Shown: in pieces, positions 39,287 to 51,597 of the stretch
Layout of the letters: every line of letters begins with the position of its first letter
Numbering within the stretch: position 1 is the first letter of the stretch
Assembly: GCF_037975245.1 (NCBI RefSeq)
Contig: NC_092583.1
Span: 8,455,764 to 8,519,763, forward strand
Origin: Apostichopus japonicus
Lineage: Eukaryota; Echinodermata; Holothuroidea; Aspidochirotida; Stichopodidae
DNA: 64,000 nt
Direction: 5' to 3'
Position numbers and translations under genes: made by a program
Notes under the pieces: generated by a model
What the model was told of the DNA's origin: nothing
Database searches by the model: none
The model's input: only the letters and a program-made list of their open reading frames with translations

Positions 39287-42200
39287 CTGAGAGAGGAGGG
39301 TTAGATGGCATACCAATAATGTCTAATACCGTAAATTGAAAGGTTAGCACATCAATGGATAGGTAAGGCTTGTGCGAGTTTGAACATCGAATCACAGATA
39401 GGCAGTCCAACCTGCTTAGAGCGATTCGTGTCGAACCTTATTATTATTGGCGTAACTCTCTGAAAAAGTTACAACATCCCTACATGATAATATTTTTTAA
39501 ATATCTCTGTTCAAACAATATCAACAACAGAAAATATCATACATTTTAAGCGTCGGACGGTCGGGTCTGTCACTTGTCTTTCCTTTATTCCTACTTTGTA
39601 TTTAAAATAGATGGCGCACTCCAGATACGTCTCTTACGGACGGAGATGATTGCGAATAACTTAGAAAGTGTATTTGCCTACTTCCAACCCCAATCTCCCA
39701 CACATCTATACCCATCATTACCTCTTACCTCTCTTATCCACACCCCACCCCACCCCAATCACCCCACATTTCCTGATCCCCTATACCTTTCTAACATGTT
39801 TGTATCGTCATGCATGGGGTGAGTACATATACGCAATGTGGGTGATTGCATTTAACTATTTGCTCTAATGAATGGAAGTGAGGGGGGGGGGGGGGGGGAA
39901 CCAAACACTAGATGGACATCTACTGTATACATTGCGTACCGTTATTCCGTAGTCTGTACCGATCAGTAAACAAATCAAAAAACAAATTGGAATATACAAC
40001 TATACAAACAAAGTCCTTTGTCCAAAAGACGTTAACTATAGTAACTTATACAGATTTTTATCAATTAACCAAATTGTAGTCGGCTATAATGTCCGTAAGT
40101 TTAATCTTTAGGATGGCGCTGTTGCAGGACCCATTAAAAACGGAGAAACCGACGTATGTTCGTTTATGCTTTTAAGTTTTTTAAAGTAGTTTTGGTGGTT
40201 GGTTATCCCGATCGTCAAAGCTACATAATAATTAAACAAAATAGCATTGCATCAATACTCCCAGCGTTTTTCTTATGTTTATTTCTAAGTTTGTCCAAAG
40301 CGAATATTTCTTGTTGGAAAACACTAACCAGTATCAAACCATTTGTCAAACTTTCTATGCAAGATTGGTACGTATGGGTACGGAAGACGCATACATAAAA
40401 AATAAAAAAAAGTACCACAAATTTGACGAGATTCATGCTTGTTACAATCAATGTATACGATGAAGGATTTATCTCACACTCTCACACTCAGACCAAGTAT
40501 ATGACCAAGCGGCGTGTGGTGGATGCCTATGGCGGGCACAAGGCATTTTTCATCATCGTCCGTCCATCGATGTAGTTATAAAGGGGTCGCAAGTTCGAGA
40601 TCTATTTATGTTTAATACTTACCTAGGACCTCCTACAAAGTTACCGCTTAATATCATTTGAACAATTTCTCTCCCACAATACCGTTGCCTGGCTTAGGAC
40701 AAAACTGCTGATATGGGTCATTTTCCCCTCTTTTTTTTGATTGCATTCAATGGATTTCCTTTCTATAGTTGCTAAAAGCGACCCACATTTTCTGCAGTAC
40801 AGAGTAATCGAAACGACATTCTACGGTGGCGGCCTCGCCGAGTTATTAATATAATACGGCCCTGGTTAATATCATCGAGGTTGCCATGATTGTATCGGAA
40901 TACTGCCTGTCAAGTCAGTTAAACCATTTTCATGTTAGCAAAGGTCGATGTTATCTTTCAAATGAAGTGAACATTCAACATGTAAAGGTTTTTTTTTTAA
41001 ACCAAGAAGTCCAACAAGACCAAACAAAAAAGAGACGGAAATAAAAGTTAAACACTTATCACCGGTGAAAGATTAGGCAAAGAGTAGGATAAGATGAAGA
41101 AACTTGTGGAATGGTGCACAACAGATGGGCAGATAGATAGATTAGATAGAACAGCCGGCTCCTAACGCAAAATTTAACAACGCTAAAGAACTGGTGACCT
41201 CACTACATTATGACTGTGGCTGCATTGACAACGAGTAGAATAAAGATGGCGCTACATCAGTATTATGCAAAAGGCGCCAACTGTCGGTCTTAGCTATAAG
41301 ATCAGCGTATGGGTCACCGTGTTTCGCGTAACACGTGCACCAAGTTTGATATCGAAGAGTTTGAAAACATGCCTCACTGACAATACCGTACTTCCTCATA
41401 TCCTCATACCAGCAATGCTTAGTTTACATATTCATAATGCGTGCGTGCCTTTGTGTGTGTAGTTCTTTGTTTCCCTTGCACTCTTTGAAATACCAGCCTA
41501 GTTTACATATATTCTGTGTGATGGGGGGTGGGGGAGGCATGGGACAGGAACTGGTCCCCTGAGTAAGAATGGTTAAGCCACAATGTTCCAAATGATGTTT
41601 CTATGCACTGTTAACATAATATCATTTCCATTACATTGATTACAGATTCCGGTTTACAAAATTGATTAACTTTATTCTACACGAAATGTCTGTTCACATT
41701 TTGATATCGAATCATGCACAGGGAATACACGTGTATGTATTTGGGTGGTTAGTTGGGATTTACGTCTCACGTGGACTAAGAAATAACCTCATAGAGACAT
41801 GCTGATGAAATTTTGCGAAGGTAAACGGTAAAACATTACCTGAATATACTCAGAAGTTCAAGGCATCTAAAGTTAAGCTATCCGACGCCTATAAAGGAAC
41901 TAAGATACAGTAAGAGGCAAAACTTCCGCCAATGATAGGCACACAAACACAACACCCCCCCCCCCCGTAGCCTTGGTTCCAACAGTGACATTTAGGGCGA
42001 AAAAGATATTCACAGGAGAGGTAGAGAATAGGCACTTTTAAACAGCTTTTTGAGTTCGTCGTCAAGTACACCAAAGTACCAAACCTACCAAATATTACTC
42101 AGAATATCAACACAAGTGGTCAAATTAAGACACCCTCTTGTCCTAATTAAGCTAATGAACTACACGGAAATGATGACTTTTTAGAATTGAATAGAAACGA

Positions 42201-43056
42201 ATAATTCATAAAAGAATAAAATCAACATAGAGAAACCCGTTTTTTTTAACTAAAACAAAAACAAGAAGGGATCCTGTACTCGGTTATTCCCTCATCCGCC
42301 GTTTCTTTTCTTTTATCTTTCCTTTTTAAAGGAAATTTGTATCCACTTCGCATCGGCATCAGTTTATTTCCAGGATGAGCATTTGCATGCCTGAAGCTGT
42401 AAGATCTCTCTGAACTGTAATTACTGCTACCACTTTACTGTCCCATTAAGACAAGCACTGGATCTTTAACTATAATTATTCAAGTGGTAGCTGGAGTCGG
42501 CGGGGTAGGATGGGGGTTACAAATGTACCAATATAGGCTATATGTGACAGTGAAACGAAATTCTGAAAAAGATGGTTCTTCGTGGATTTGGTCAAAGTCA
42601 GGGGGGCTCGGGAGAGGGTCCGGAGGGGCTCGTATAGGGCGCGACCAAACGGCAAGACACCCACAGACAACATATTTTCTGTCACTTCTCACAAAACAGA
42701 GAGAGAGAGAAAGTATAACAAAACTCAATCGTTAGAAGAACCTTCCTCTTAGAAGCGAACGATCTTCCTGATGGTCGGAAAGTTAAAGAAATGGCGCTAT
42801 TGTCAAATTGTGCAGTGGTATTCATTTCTGAGTTCATCTTGGGAGAGGAGGAGCGTGGGAAGGGTTGGGTCAAGTTGCTTGTTTGAAAACTCCCGCGACG
42901 CCATACTGCATGGGCCATTCATAATAAAGCTAATGTTTGTCATTAAATCAATATAACAATGACAGAAGTATATCATGCCCCATAATTTCTGGGGCTATAT
43001 CACTTTGTTTTCATCAGCACTACAGAGAAGTGGAACGTTTCCAAGAAGAAGTTTAA

Positions 43057-43067
43057 TGCGCATGCGT
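43057..43067. promoter_or_regulatory. NRF-1-like palindrome TGCGCATGCGT
   Basis: Full match to the NRF-1 core (TGCGCATGCGC type), rare by chance in AT-rich DNA. ATGGCG words (YY1-like) occur nearby at about 42792 and, inverted, at 43075. It could mark a promoter, but no gene start is proven here. Confidence 0.3.
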
Positions 43068-44870
43068 AAATACGTCGCCATTTTTTATAGTACATACAAA
43101 GACTATGACACGGGTCAAGAGTGAGGATAAATCATATACCTACATATTTATCGGGGTGATATCAATTTTAACCAAAACATCCGAGACGATTTGTCAAGGT
43201 ATCTGGCAACAATGGAGTGAGGTCATTTGCATAGAATGAGTCACTGTATGAAGATATATACAACTTGACATTTATTCAGAGGGAAATCTCAAATTCGGAG
43301 TTCTTTGGCTGATTGCCAGATAAGTAAACAATTCATATTTTGGGCCTATCACATTTCAAGGAGAGCAAAAAAGAATAACAATTGCATAGGATATTACAGA
43401 AGGAAATGATGTTTTGAAAAAGAGGTTTGTAAAAATAAATGTATCGCGGCACTTCCTTGATGACACGTTCAAGGTTTGCAGCACATAACTACCGAGGTCT
43501 CTATAACAGTGTAGAATACAGAGTTCATTAAAGGTCGATTCTCGACGTCCCCAATAAATAAGTCTTCAATGAGTCACTGTGTTATCTCTATTGTGTGTTG
43601 GGGGATGGGGGAGGGGAACGGGTGGGGTGGGGAACAAGACTCACGTTAATTGAGTCACATGACTTAAATGTAGCTAGCGACCCGTGCCATGACTCAAAAC
43701 TGCATTGACAATCTGTTGAAGTTCTCTTCTCTCGTGAAAACCGACATGAGAAAATTGACATCAGAATTGCCTTCAAAATTTATATCAAGTAGAAAAACAT
43801 GTGAAAAGTTTTCACAAGTGTAATTTCCTCGAGGTTATGTCCGTTCAAATGATTCCCACAAACATTTATGGGAGAATGGACGACAGCGGAAGAAACTGTT
43901 TAGGAGTACTAGGAGAAGGAAAAAAACAACAACAACTAGGATTTTTTTTTTTTTGTCAGCCGGGAATCAAAAAACGTTATCGGTGCCTGCGGAAAGAAAT
44001 TCGATTAAAGCACAGGGACCCAGATTAATTATAGTGACGTATTAATTCCTTCATTAAAGAATTATGTAACAATGGTGCCCATTAATTACTTATGGATACA
44101 CCCCCCCCCCCACACACACACACACACACCTTATTTCCATGTCTTCCTTTCTCTTTCTCTCACTTCATCTTAATCGGTCAGGTTACCACAAAAGGAACAT
44201 CAAAAGAGAAGAAATTTCAAAACTATTTGAGGACTCTAATGATGTCAGTCACCTCCCCGTAGGCAGTGTTCTGACGTAGGCCTACATAGTTTATATATAC
44301 ACTGTTGTGGCTAATTGCATAGAAAATGTATTGTACACATTTATATAATGTTAAGGTGAGGGCTAAAAATAAATATCATAGTTTAAACTATTGAAGGGCA
44401 CGGGAAGATTGAATAACTGCATATTGGTACTGCGAAATTAAAACAAACATGAATATACCAATGATGTCAGCTTTTATCAACTGACAATAAACTATATAGC
44501 CGATAAACGCTACCAATTCTAAATACGTAATGCTGTCAATAACCACTCACCCCAATGGGCAGCAAGCCAAACAATATCAACTTAGCTAGGCCAGAAAGGT
44601 GTATGTAAATGTCGTTACACGAGCGAAACAGCAATATTTCGACAGGTGTATACCCAATTTAATCATTCATTACTCGATAACATACGTAAAAAGACAATTA
44701 ATGCAATGCAAAAGAATGCATCCTATCAGAGAACAGTGAAAACGCCCTATCAAAACACGTGTGCTCTTTGTTTACCTTCGTACCATCAGAGCAGCTCCTT
44801 GTACAAGAACAACGTAAGCTAACAAGGTAAGTGCGCAACGAGAAATTTTTGCACAAAATAGCTGCCTTAC

Positions 44871-44938
44871 CTAAATTCTGGAGCTCGGTTTGGCCTCGCA
44901 CAGTTTCCGTGAGTTAGGTATAGTCCAAAATAATCCAT
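44871..44938 (-). CDS. candidate first coding exon, unknown gene
   Basis: Minus-strand ATG in strong context (ACCATGG), 22 codons beginning MDYFGLYLTHGN, then a good donor TTTAG|GTAAGG in phase 2. I do not recognise the protein. A plus-strand donor (AACAAG|GTAAGT) lies only about 40 bp away at 44826, so transcription could run the other way. A short frame with one splice site is weak support on its own. Confidence 0.25.
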
Positions 44939-46558
44939 GGTAGTAGTTATTATCCACAAATTTAATCAAAGAAGCAGAATTCAAGGCAAATTTATCCAAC
45001 TCTAAGGTGTGTCGCAGGACGTTCGTATTCACCGGCTAAGAACAGCTGACAACCGCCGTACACGGTGTATTGTGTACCGTAGTGATATACACCCATTATG
45101 TTTATTCATGAGGTGTAAGAGCTACCCATTGGTTGAATTGTAACGCGGCAACTTTGTGTGATAGACTACGTAAGAATAGCGCGAAACGTTTCGATGTCAC
45201 TTGGTGGGGTACCTGGGAGTTGATGATGCAAAGCCGAATGTAAGTTGGCAGGCAAAGTCAGTTTGAGAATAGTTTCCCGTTGTGAAAACTAACGTATCAT
45301 TCAATTGTTAGTGAGTAGAATGTATAATTCATAAAGCACGACTAAATCATCACCATTTCATTATTACAAATTTACTATATTGCCTATGTCTAAAGTACAC
45401 ATACACCTGCCTCGTACTAAGAAACTATGTGTACGTCGAAGTCTATGGTCCGGCGTGTGCATATGTGTGTACTTATGTGAAGATAAGGAGGGGTAAAACC
45501 TTGGTGAGATAGGGAAGGGGAAGCAATCATGATTTTCTTAAACGCAATGATGTCATATTGCCTATAAGATGCAAAAGTTACTTCATATTTATTTGTTTGT
45601 TGGTGTTTTTCCGGGTTGTCTGTCGAGCATGAGAAGGTAACCATGCCGACGTTGTCGAAAAGTGACAGTTTTCGGTAAGTTTATTCAGCAACACGATTTG
45701 GCAATACCAACTATCTAAATATAATGCTTCAATCAAAACACACACGAACACACACATAAGTAGATCATGCACTGAACAGTGACACTTTGGCAACATGTTT
45801 AGACTTGCCCAAGTCTTCGACCATTAAATCTCCAATGCATATGTATTGCTTTTTTATCCCGATGTTTTAGTGTGGTGTTTACCACAGGCCTTGTATCTCG
45901 ATATTACAGAAGTTAAATTAAAAGGATAGTCTTGGGTAAATATAATCGTGACTTATAAATTAGGAACAAGTAAGAATCCAGTGAAATAAACATTCAATGC
46001 CTGTTTCAAGATGAAATCATTTTGTGTTTTGTACCAAAAGATAACTTGAAGCATACATAATCATTCATAGATATACATTGGTAAATTTGGTTCTTCGTTT
46101 TCCTTCAAACTATTTCATGCATCAAAAGACACCATAGTTATGATTGGTAGCCTACGTTATTTACTTCAAATCCATAAAAAAAACACGATCCGGTGAAAGG
46201 TCAAACCGACAGAATGAAAGATAAGTAAAAAGCTAATATTTTCCGTCTGTGTTCCGCAAATGTGACATCACACCTGTTGGAGTCAATATCACTATGGTTA
46301 CAAACTGACACATTTTCAGCGATCATTATGGGCGTCCGTAGGAGGGTTGAGACACAAGAGTGCTTACCGAAGTTTATTGAAGATTAACTATACGTTCATC
46401 TAAGTATCGAGATCTTGGTCTGCTATATCCGTATATGACATGTACAATGAAATCGGAAAATGATATGGTTAATATGCTAAATATTATGTTTTTTTCTTCT
46501 TTAAACGATTAACCGGTTATAGGATCCCGAAGCCCCCCCCCCCTACAGTGTAAGCATT

Positions 46559-47048
46559 CATAGGCGTAGGAGGCGGGGCTGTGGCTGCAGCCACCCCCCC
46601 CCCCCACCAAATATTTGTTTTAAATTCGGGCAATATGCTGAGAATTTTGTCGGGCACCTACTGAAAGAAAAATAAATTGCAATGATGTAGCTTAATGAAA
46701 TCAGTAGTTATAAAAAAAAAATCTCCTTGGTAATTAAAATAAAGTTCTAAGCTTGCCCCGACTAAATTCGCCATTACTAATGTAAAAGATAGTTTTTACA
46801 TAATTGGCCCTCCATGATTTTTCTCCATCTGCATAAGACACTTCGTTGTTTACATTAGCATCCCGCGCGTATACTGCGCAACTTTCACGGACTGTACTGT
46901 ACACGATGCCATGCGATGTAATAACCGCTGCATGTCTATTTGATATGTAAATAAACATGTTGAACGCGCGCGGAGCGAGCGAAAAATGTTGGTAATATTT
47001 TTCGTCATTACAGCCCCCCCCCCATCAAATTGGGCCCCTACGCCTGTG
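46559..47048 (+). mobile_element. nonautonomous hAT-like element, 490 bp, with 8 bp target duplication
   Basis: Starts CATAGGCGTAGG and ends CCTACGCCTGTG; these inverted ends match at 11 of 12 positions. It is flanked on both sides by TAAGCATT (46551-46558 and 47049-47056), a perfect 8 bp target-site duplication. Poly(C) runs lie inside both ends. There is no transposase reading frame. An 8 bp duplication with short CA-starting inverted repeats is the pattern of the hAT superfamily, so the superfamily call is inference. It is the same family as the copy in CCDC14 intron 6. Confidence 0.8.
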
Positions 47049-47972
47049 TAAGCATTAGACATATAAGTCTTCATTGAAAGTGTTAACTTACCATGTAGGA
47101 CAACTTACAAGGTTTTACTAGTAATGACGCTTTGATAAAGAGGAAATGGTACGAGAAAAATATATTAACATCACATGACATCACTGAAATACCGATTGGT
47201 GGGTGTTTTAGGACCCTTACCCCTCCCCCCCCCTATAATCCTTATTTTATTTTTTTGGTGATACCAAAGTGGTGATACTGGAAAAAAAACTAGATTGTTC
47301 TGCCGTTCTTTCAACTTGTTTATCTCGGTCGAAATTGTTTCAAAATTATTTCTCGAATTATTGCGTTTCACCTCGAATTCTCACTTCTAATTTCGACTTA
47401 GGCCTACGTATAATGCGTCGACAGAGCCAACCCCCTGTTCCTATACGCCTAATTTAGTTCCCTTTTAGAGCCATATGAGCCGAGAGACAGGATAGCCAGG
47501 GGATGGATAAATAATTTCCGACTGTCGCATTCTAATTTACCTAGGACGTTTCATATATTCTTGTAATTGTGAAGGACCTAAAATTTTCGGTCAAAATTGA
47601 CCTTTAATCAGTCATATTTACCACGTTTTCCTTGCCACTTTGAGAAATTGTATCTCGCGATCCTCATACTCCACCATACAAAACTTCGTATGATTTTGAA
47701 TACTCTAATAAAAAAATGCCTAATGGAACTACTGTACAACGTTCGCCAGCTTCAATTCGGTTTATTTATGTACTAATTTTGCTATTGGGTGGGTTTAACC
47801 TGTTCGCTAGTTCAGGATATACATTGTCTCTATGGTATACAATTAAAACACATAATGCTAATCTACGGAAGCTTAAAAGTGTCATCAACATAAGAAAAAC
47901 TTTGCCCAATAAGTTGACATTTTTTCAGTAAATTGTTTAGATAACAAGATGAAATCTTATCAAAAACCAGAA
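47049..47972. other. no gene recognised, 47049-47972
   Basis: Short frames only. TTAGGCGTATAGG (inverted, about 47443-47455) resembles the end of the G-rich transposons, but I could not find its partner. Confidence 0.5.
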
Positions 47973-48345
47973 AAATGTTGGATTGCTCAGTTGCTTTAAC
48001 TGAGCAATTGAATAATTTTCTGAAAAATGTTTAATTGACAACTTATCATATCACGTCAATTGGACATTTTGCTGCAAAATGTTCAATTGTTCACTTTATT
48101 CCATCTGAGCAATTGCAAAATTTTCTGCAAAATGTTTAATTGACAACTTATAGTATCTCGTCAATTGGATATTGTTTTGTAAAATGTTCAATTGTTCACT
48201 TCATTTCAACTGATCAATTGAAAAAAATTCTGAAAAAATGTTTAATTGACAACTTATCGTATCTAGTCAATAGGACATTTTTCTGCAAAATGTTTAATTG
48301 TTCACTTCATTCCAAATGCTCAGTTGAAATGAAGTGAACAATTGT
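47973..48345. repeat. 105 bp AT-rich tandem repeat bracketed by hairpins
   Basis: CAATTG-type boundaries at 48005, 48110 and 48215 give an exact 105 bp period, with a fourth at about 48321. Each unit has ATTTTCTG(A/C)AAAATGTTTAATTGACAA and TCAATTGGA. The left edge has a hairpin (TTGCTCAGTT/AACTGAGCAA) and the right edge another (AATTGTTCACTTCATT with its exact complement). Confidence 0.88.
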
Positions 48346-48689
48346 TTTTTTTTTCATGTGAGTGATAAATAGCCCCACCCCCCCCCCCCCCACCCTAGAG
48401 AAAATAATATTAAGCGCACTAGGAAAAAGCACTGTATTTTTGGGTAATTCACTATGTCGAATATAATTTGTTAAAAAAAAAAGTTTTCCCCTTTGCTACA
48501 TTAACTTAGCTTTTGTAGTCAGTAGTCTATGTAGCCTTCAAGCAGATAATTTATACTAAGCTGCTTACTTGCTTAACCAGAGTGATTAATACGTTTGTGA
48601 AGTGAGGGCCAGTGGTACAAATGTATCGAATACAAGTTCGGAACAAAAGTGCAGTCGCGAAAGATGGGGTGTCTGACTGACAATGACCG

Positions 48690-48823
48690 TATCGTTGACG
48701 AGTAGTGCGGGGGGGGGGGGGTACAAAGCAGCAGTCGGAATTTTCTGGCTCCAAAACCCATCCAGTTGGAATTTCAGCCACTACCCCCCCCCAAATCATC
48801 AGGCCTTAGCTACGTCCCTGAAT
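48690..48823. mobile_element. fragment of a poly(G)/poly(C) repeat element
   Basis: Poly(G) (about 48708-48721) and poly(C) (about 48784-48792) are followed by GGCCTTAGCTACGTCCCTG, which looks like the C-rich right end of the elements at 28.8 and 46.6 kb. No matching left end or target duplication was found, so this may be a truncated copy. Confidence 0.4.
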
Positions 48824-48900
48824 ACAACAATAACATTTACAACGGTTTGTTGAGTAACGATCTCCCCACGTTTTTTGAACCAATTTATAGGTTACATTTA

Positions 48901-49200
48901 ATCTAAATAATAATCATAATAATAACAATAAACAGCAGTTAGGTTTACGACGCCTAAGCGACCACAAATGTGGCAGAAACCCACAAGGGCTTATGGATAA
49001 CAACTTAAACATCGGGTGGCTTCCAAATCCACATTTTAACTCAAATTTGGAATCTTTTCAATTCAGATGGGAAAACCGTAGATTGCTCTTGGATGAAAAA
49101 CCCACCTTACCATGACCCGGCCGGGGATCGAACCCCGAACCTCCCGATTGCTAAGCCTCATTGCTTCAAATGCCACCGCCTTTCTCCACTCCACTCCATG
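48901..49200 (-). repeat. tRNA-derived SINE
   Basis: On the minus strand the element starts near 49200 with a B-box GGTTCGATCCC (complement of 49124-49134). It continues through a body with CATCCAAGAGCAATC and GTGGGTTTCTGCCACA, and ends at about 48901 in an (AAT)n-like tail. Pol III B-box, body and short AT-rich tail is the layout of tRNA SINEs. The A-box is degenerate. The family name is not known to me. Confidence 0.65.
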
Positions 49201-49927
49201 GTCACAGCACTGGTATGATTTATTGGTTTATTTATTCCAGTCGATTTAAGACAGTATTTTGCAAGGATGGTGTCAAAGTTTCGAATGGCTGGTTGGGTTG
49301 AGTTGCGCGTCACGGAAACAAAAGGTTTTTCGTTTCCCGGAAAACCCAAACTAGACCGTCACTTTTAAAGTGGGTAAATTGCAGCTGAAAACGTTATAAA
49401 AGGACAACAAACAGGCTCATATCAATCACTTTGTCTGGTTGGTTTTTCTATTAAGTTGGAAAATAAATATAATAACAGAGCACACTTTGAGCAACAACAC
49501 AACAAGAACAAAAACGGGAGGGCTTTCAATATAAACTACAACGTTAAACATAGACTTACAATAAATTTAATACTCACAACTTTCTAGTATTTATTACATC
49601 TTTTTTACTCTTATGGAGATACGTATGGACCAACTGTAGGAGACTGACAAGGGTTGAAGACAAATATTCCAGGCTGTTAATTGGAGTCTTCAAGAGCCTT
49701 GGGTGGTTACGTCATTTTGGACCCTTTGTTGCACTCTTCATGTTAATGAAAATGAGAAATACACTATTCCTTGTCATACCTTCCCACCCCCCTCTACATC
49801 TTCCTGGGCCCCTCCATATATTTTCAGGCCCCCTAATTGACCCCTGACCCAAAAGCCTGCATGACCCAGCTCTCGTCAGGTCTGGGCCGAAATTACAGCT
49901 GTATCTCAGTATTTCGTTCATTATTCT

Positions 49928-50176
49928 AGATAAATAATAATAATAATGTAAGAATTTGTAAAGCGCTTTTATCCAGTTAAAACATTGCTCAGACGTGCTG
50001 CAGGAGCAAAGTACCCAAAATGGACACAACAGATATCAACAAATGGATACGCATTCATGAATAAGAACGTATTGAGCTCTTTCTGGAAAGTTGACACATG
50101 CTGGGTTGTTTTCAGATGTTAGGGGAGACTGTTCCAGAGCTGTGGAGCTGATCAAGCAAAGCAACGTTCCCCATAG
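49928..50176 (+). repeat. interspersed repeat starting with (AAT)n and AAGCGCTTTT
   Basis: Begins TAATAATAATAATG, then TTTGTAAAGCGCTTTT, and ends near GTTCCAGAGCTGTGGAGC and AACGTTCCCCATAGG. This combination recurs in many invertebrate genomes in my recollection, so I read it as an interspersed repeat. I cannot confirm the family from the window. It has no open frame of interest and lies just past the CCDC14 3' end. Confidence 0.5.
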
Positions 50177-50474
50177 GTGGTAGTGCAAACAGTAGATACT
50201 GGCATTTGCCACATAAATATTTCACTAAATTATTCATGTCTTGTTTTACAAATAATTAGTTGTTGCGCAAGTAAGAATTATGCAAAAGCAATGGTTCCTG
50301 CTTGCCAATGTTTCGACCACACCTTGACTGGGTTTAAGGTACAGGTCTTGAATTCCAGCAAAGCTCTCAATTTTAATTTCACATTGAAGACTTGATAAAG
50401 AAAAAACATTACTAGATGATGATGATAGATGAAAGACTATTGACAACAATATTTTGACAATACTGATTTTGCAT

Positions 50475-50575
50475 TTTAATACCATTTGTTTTCCTTTTCT
50501 ATCTTATGGACGGGAACCAAAATTTAAGATTGTAACCATTAACATAACAGGTTTGATTCGATAGAAAAATTTAAT
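50475..50575 (-). promoter_or_regulatory. possible CCDC14 polyadenylation signals
   Basis: On the minus strand, ATTAAA occurs at 50575-50570 and at 50480-50475, about 270 and 365 nt past the stop. No AATAAA was seen in the first 500 nt after the stop. Either could be the 3' end signal. ATTAAA is common by chance in DNA this AT-rich, so support is weak. Confidence 0.25.
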
Positions 50576-50843
50576 TAGAAAATGTAAAAAAAATGTAGTG
50601 TCATATTCAAAAACTATTTTTGAATTGTGATATCACTAAACTGCACTTTCTTGGGCATTACGTATTAATACATCGTAACATTTATACTGAACGACACAAA
50701 GTCATTTGAAAGAGTTTGAAGTACGTGGAATAGTGAGGTTATGTAATATCAAAAATAACGTATTAACTTGCTGCATTACATTCATTTGTTACGCTTTTCC
50801 AACGAACAATACAATTCTATCAACTTTTATACCTAGGTTTGAA

Positions 50844-51597
50844 TTATTTACCACCTTTTAAGTTCTGTAAATTTTCTTGTAGTTTAGAAATCTTTTCATC
50901 CAAGTTACTGAGACCTAGCTGAAACTGTGCTTCAAACAGAGACGTTACCGTCGACATCGTCGAATCCGAGGTGCACGAGTCCTGATCTGAGATGTTTGAA
51001 GTGATTCTGGATTCCAGCAGTGGATTCTGGGATGGTACCATCGGGTGTGTCACACGACTGCCAATGAACGGTTGATCGGAACAGAAAGGGATTGATTTAG
51101 CATATTTTGTGTCACCGATTCCAGTAGCATCAAATCCAGCGTACGCGTTTGAAACAGCCGGGAAATCCCCGGCGGGGGTTCTCTCTTCATCGCAAAGTTG
51201 CAATGCATCATAGGATTCATGTAAGACATTCGAGTCCTTTGACACTCCACCACGACTGGTTGTTAGAGCTGGTGCTCTCTCAGAATGGGAGGGAAAATGA
51301 GCTCCGCTTTGTTGAATTTCATCAAAGTTATCCTCATCCAATCCTTCCTCTCTAAATAAGGAAGGTCTCCTCGTTCTGTCTTCATTCTCCAAACCAGATA
51401 ATCTGCTACGTGAGCCTTTGTTGTCAACAGGCGTTCTAGCTCCTCCAAAGGAATGACCAATCGCATCACTGGGAGGAATTTCTGTCGACATATCTCGTCG
51501 TTCGGAATCTTCTCTGTCTCTTTTGAATTTTAGTGATGCTTTCAATTCTCTTGTTTCCTTTTCTCTTTTCCTCTTCGGAGATGTTCTAGGTTTGTGG
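50844..51597 (-). CDS. CCDC14: CCDC14 terminal exon (residues 748-998 and stop)
   Basis: Acceptor TTGGTTTAG|CCACAAACC, phase 2, and TAA stop at 50846-50844. It opens with a basic run (PKRKRE) that could serve as a nuclear or binding signal, then a Ser/Glu-rich disordered part. It ends in STVTSLFEAQFQLGLSNLDE and a final leucine-spaced helix. The end matches the human C-terminus in pattern (SSFSTFTSRDEQDF, then LDANIARLQKSL), which fixes both family and reading frame. Confidence 0.93.

Larger units (their letters stand above)
37621..46550. other. mostly unassigned DNA with promoter-like patches, 37621-46550
   Basis: CpG and ATGGCG words are more frequent here than to the left (39611, 40113, 41247, 42792, 43075). 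It includes the two candidate exons at 39.2 and 44.9 kb and the NRF-1-like site. It may be the 5' part of an unrecognised minus-strand gene, which is inference only. Confidence 0.4.
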
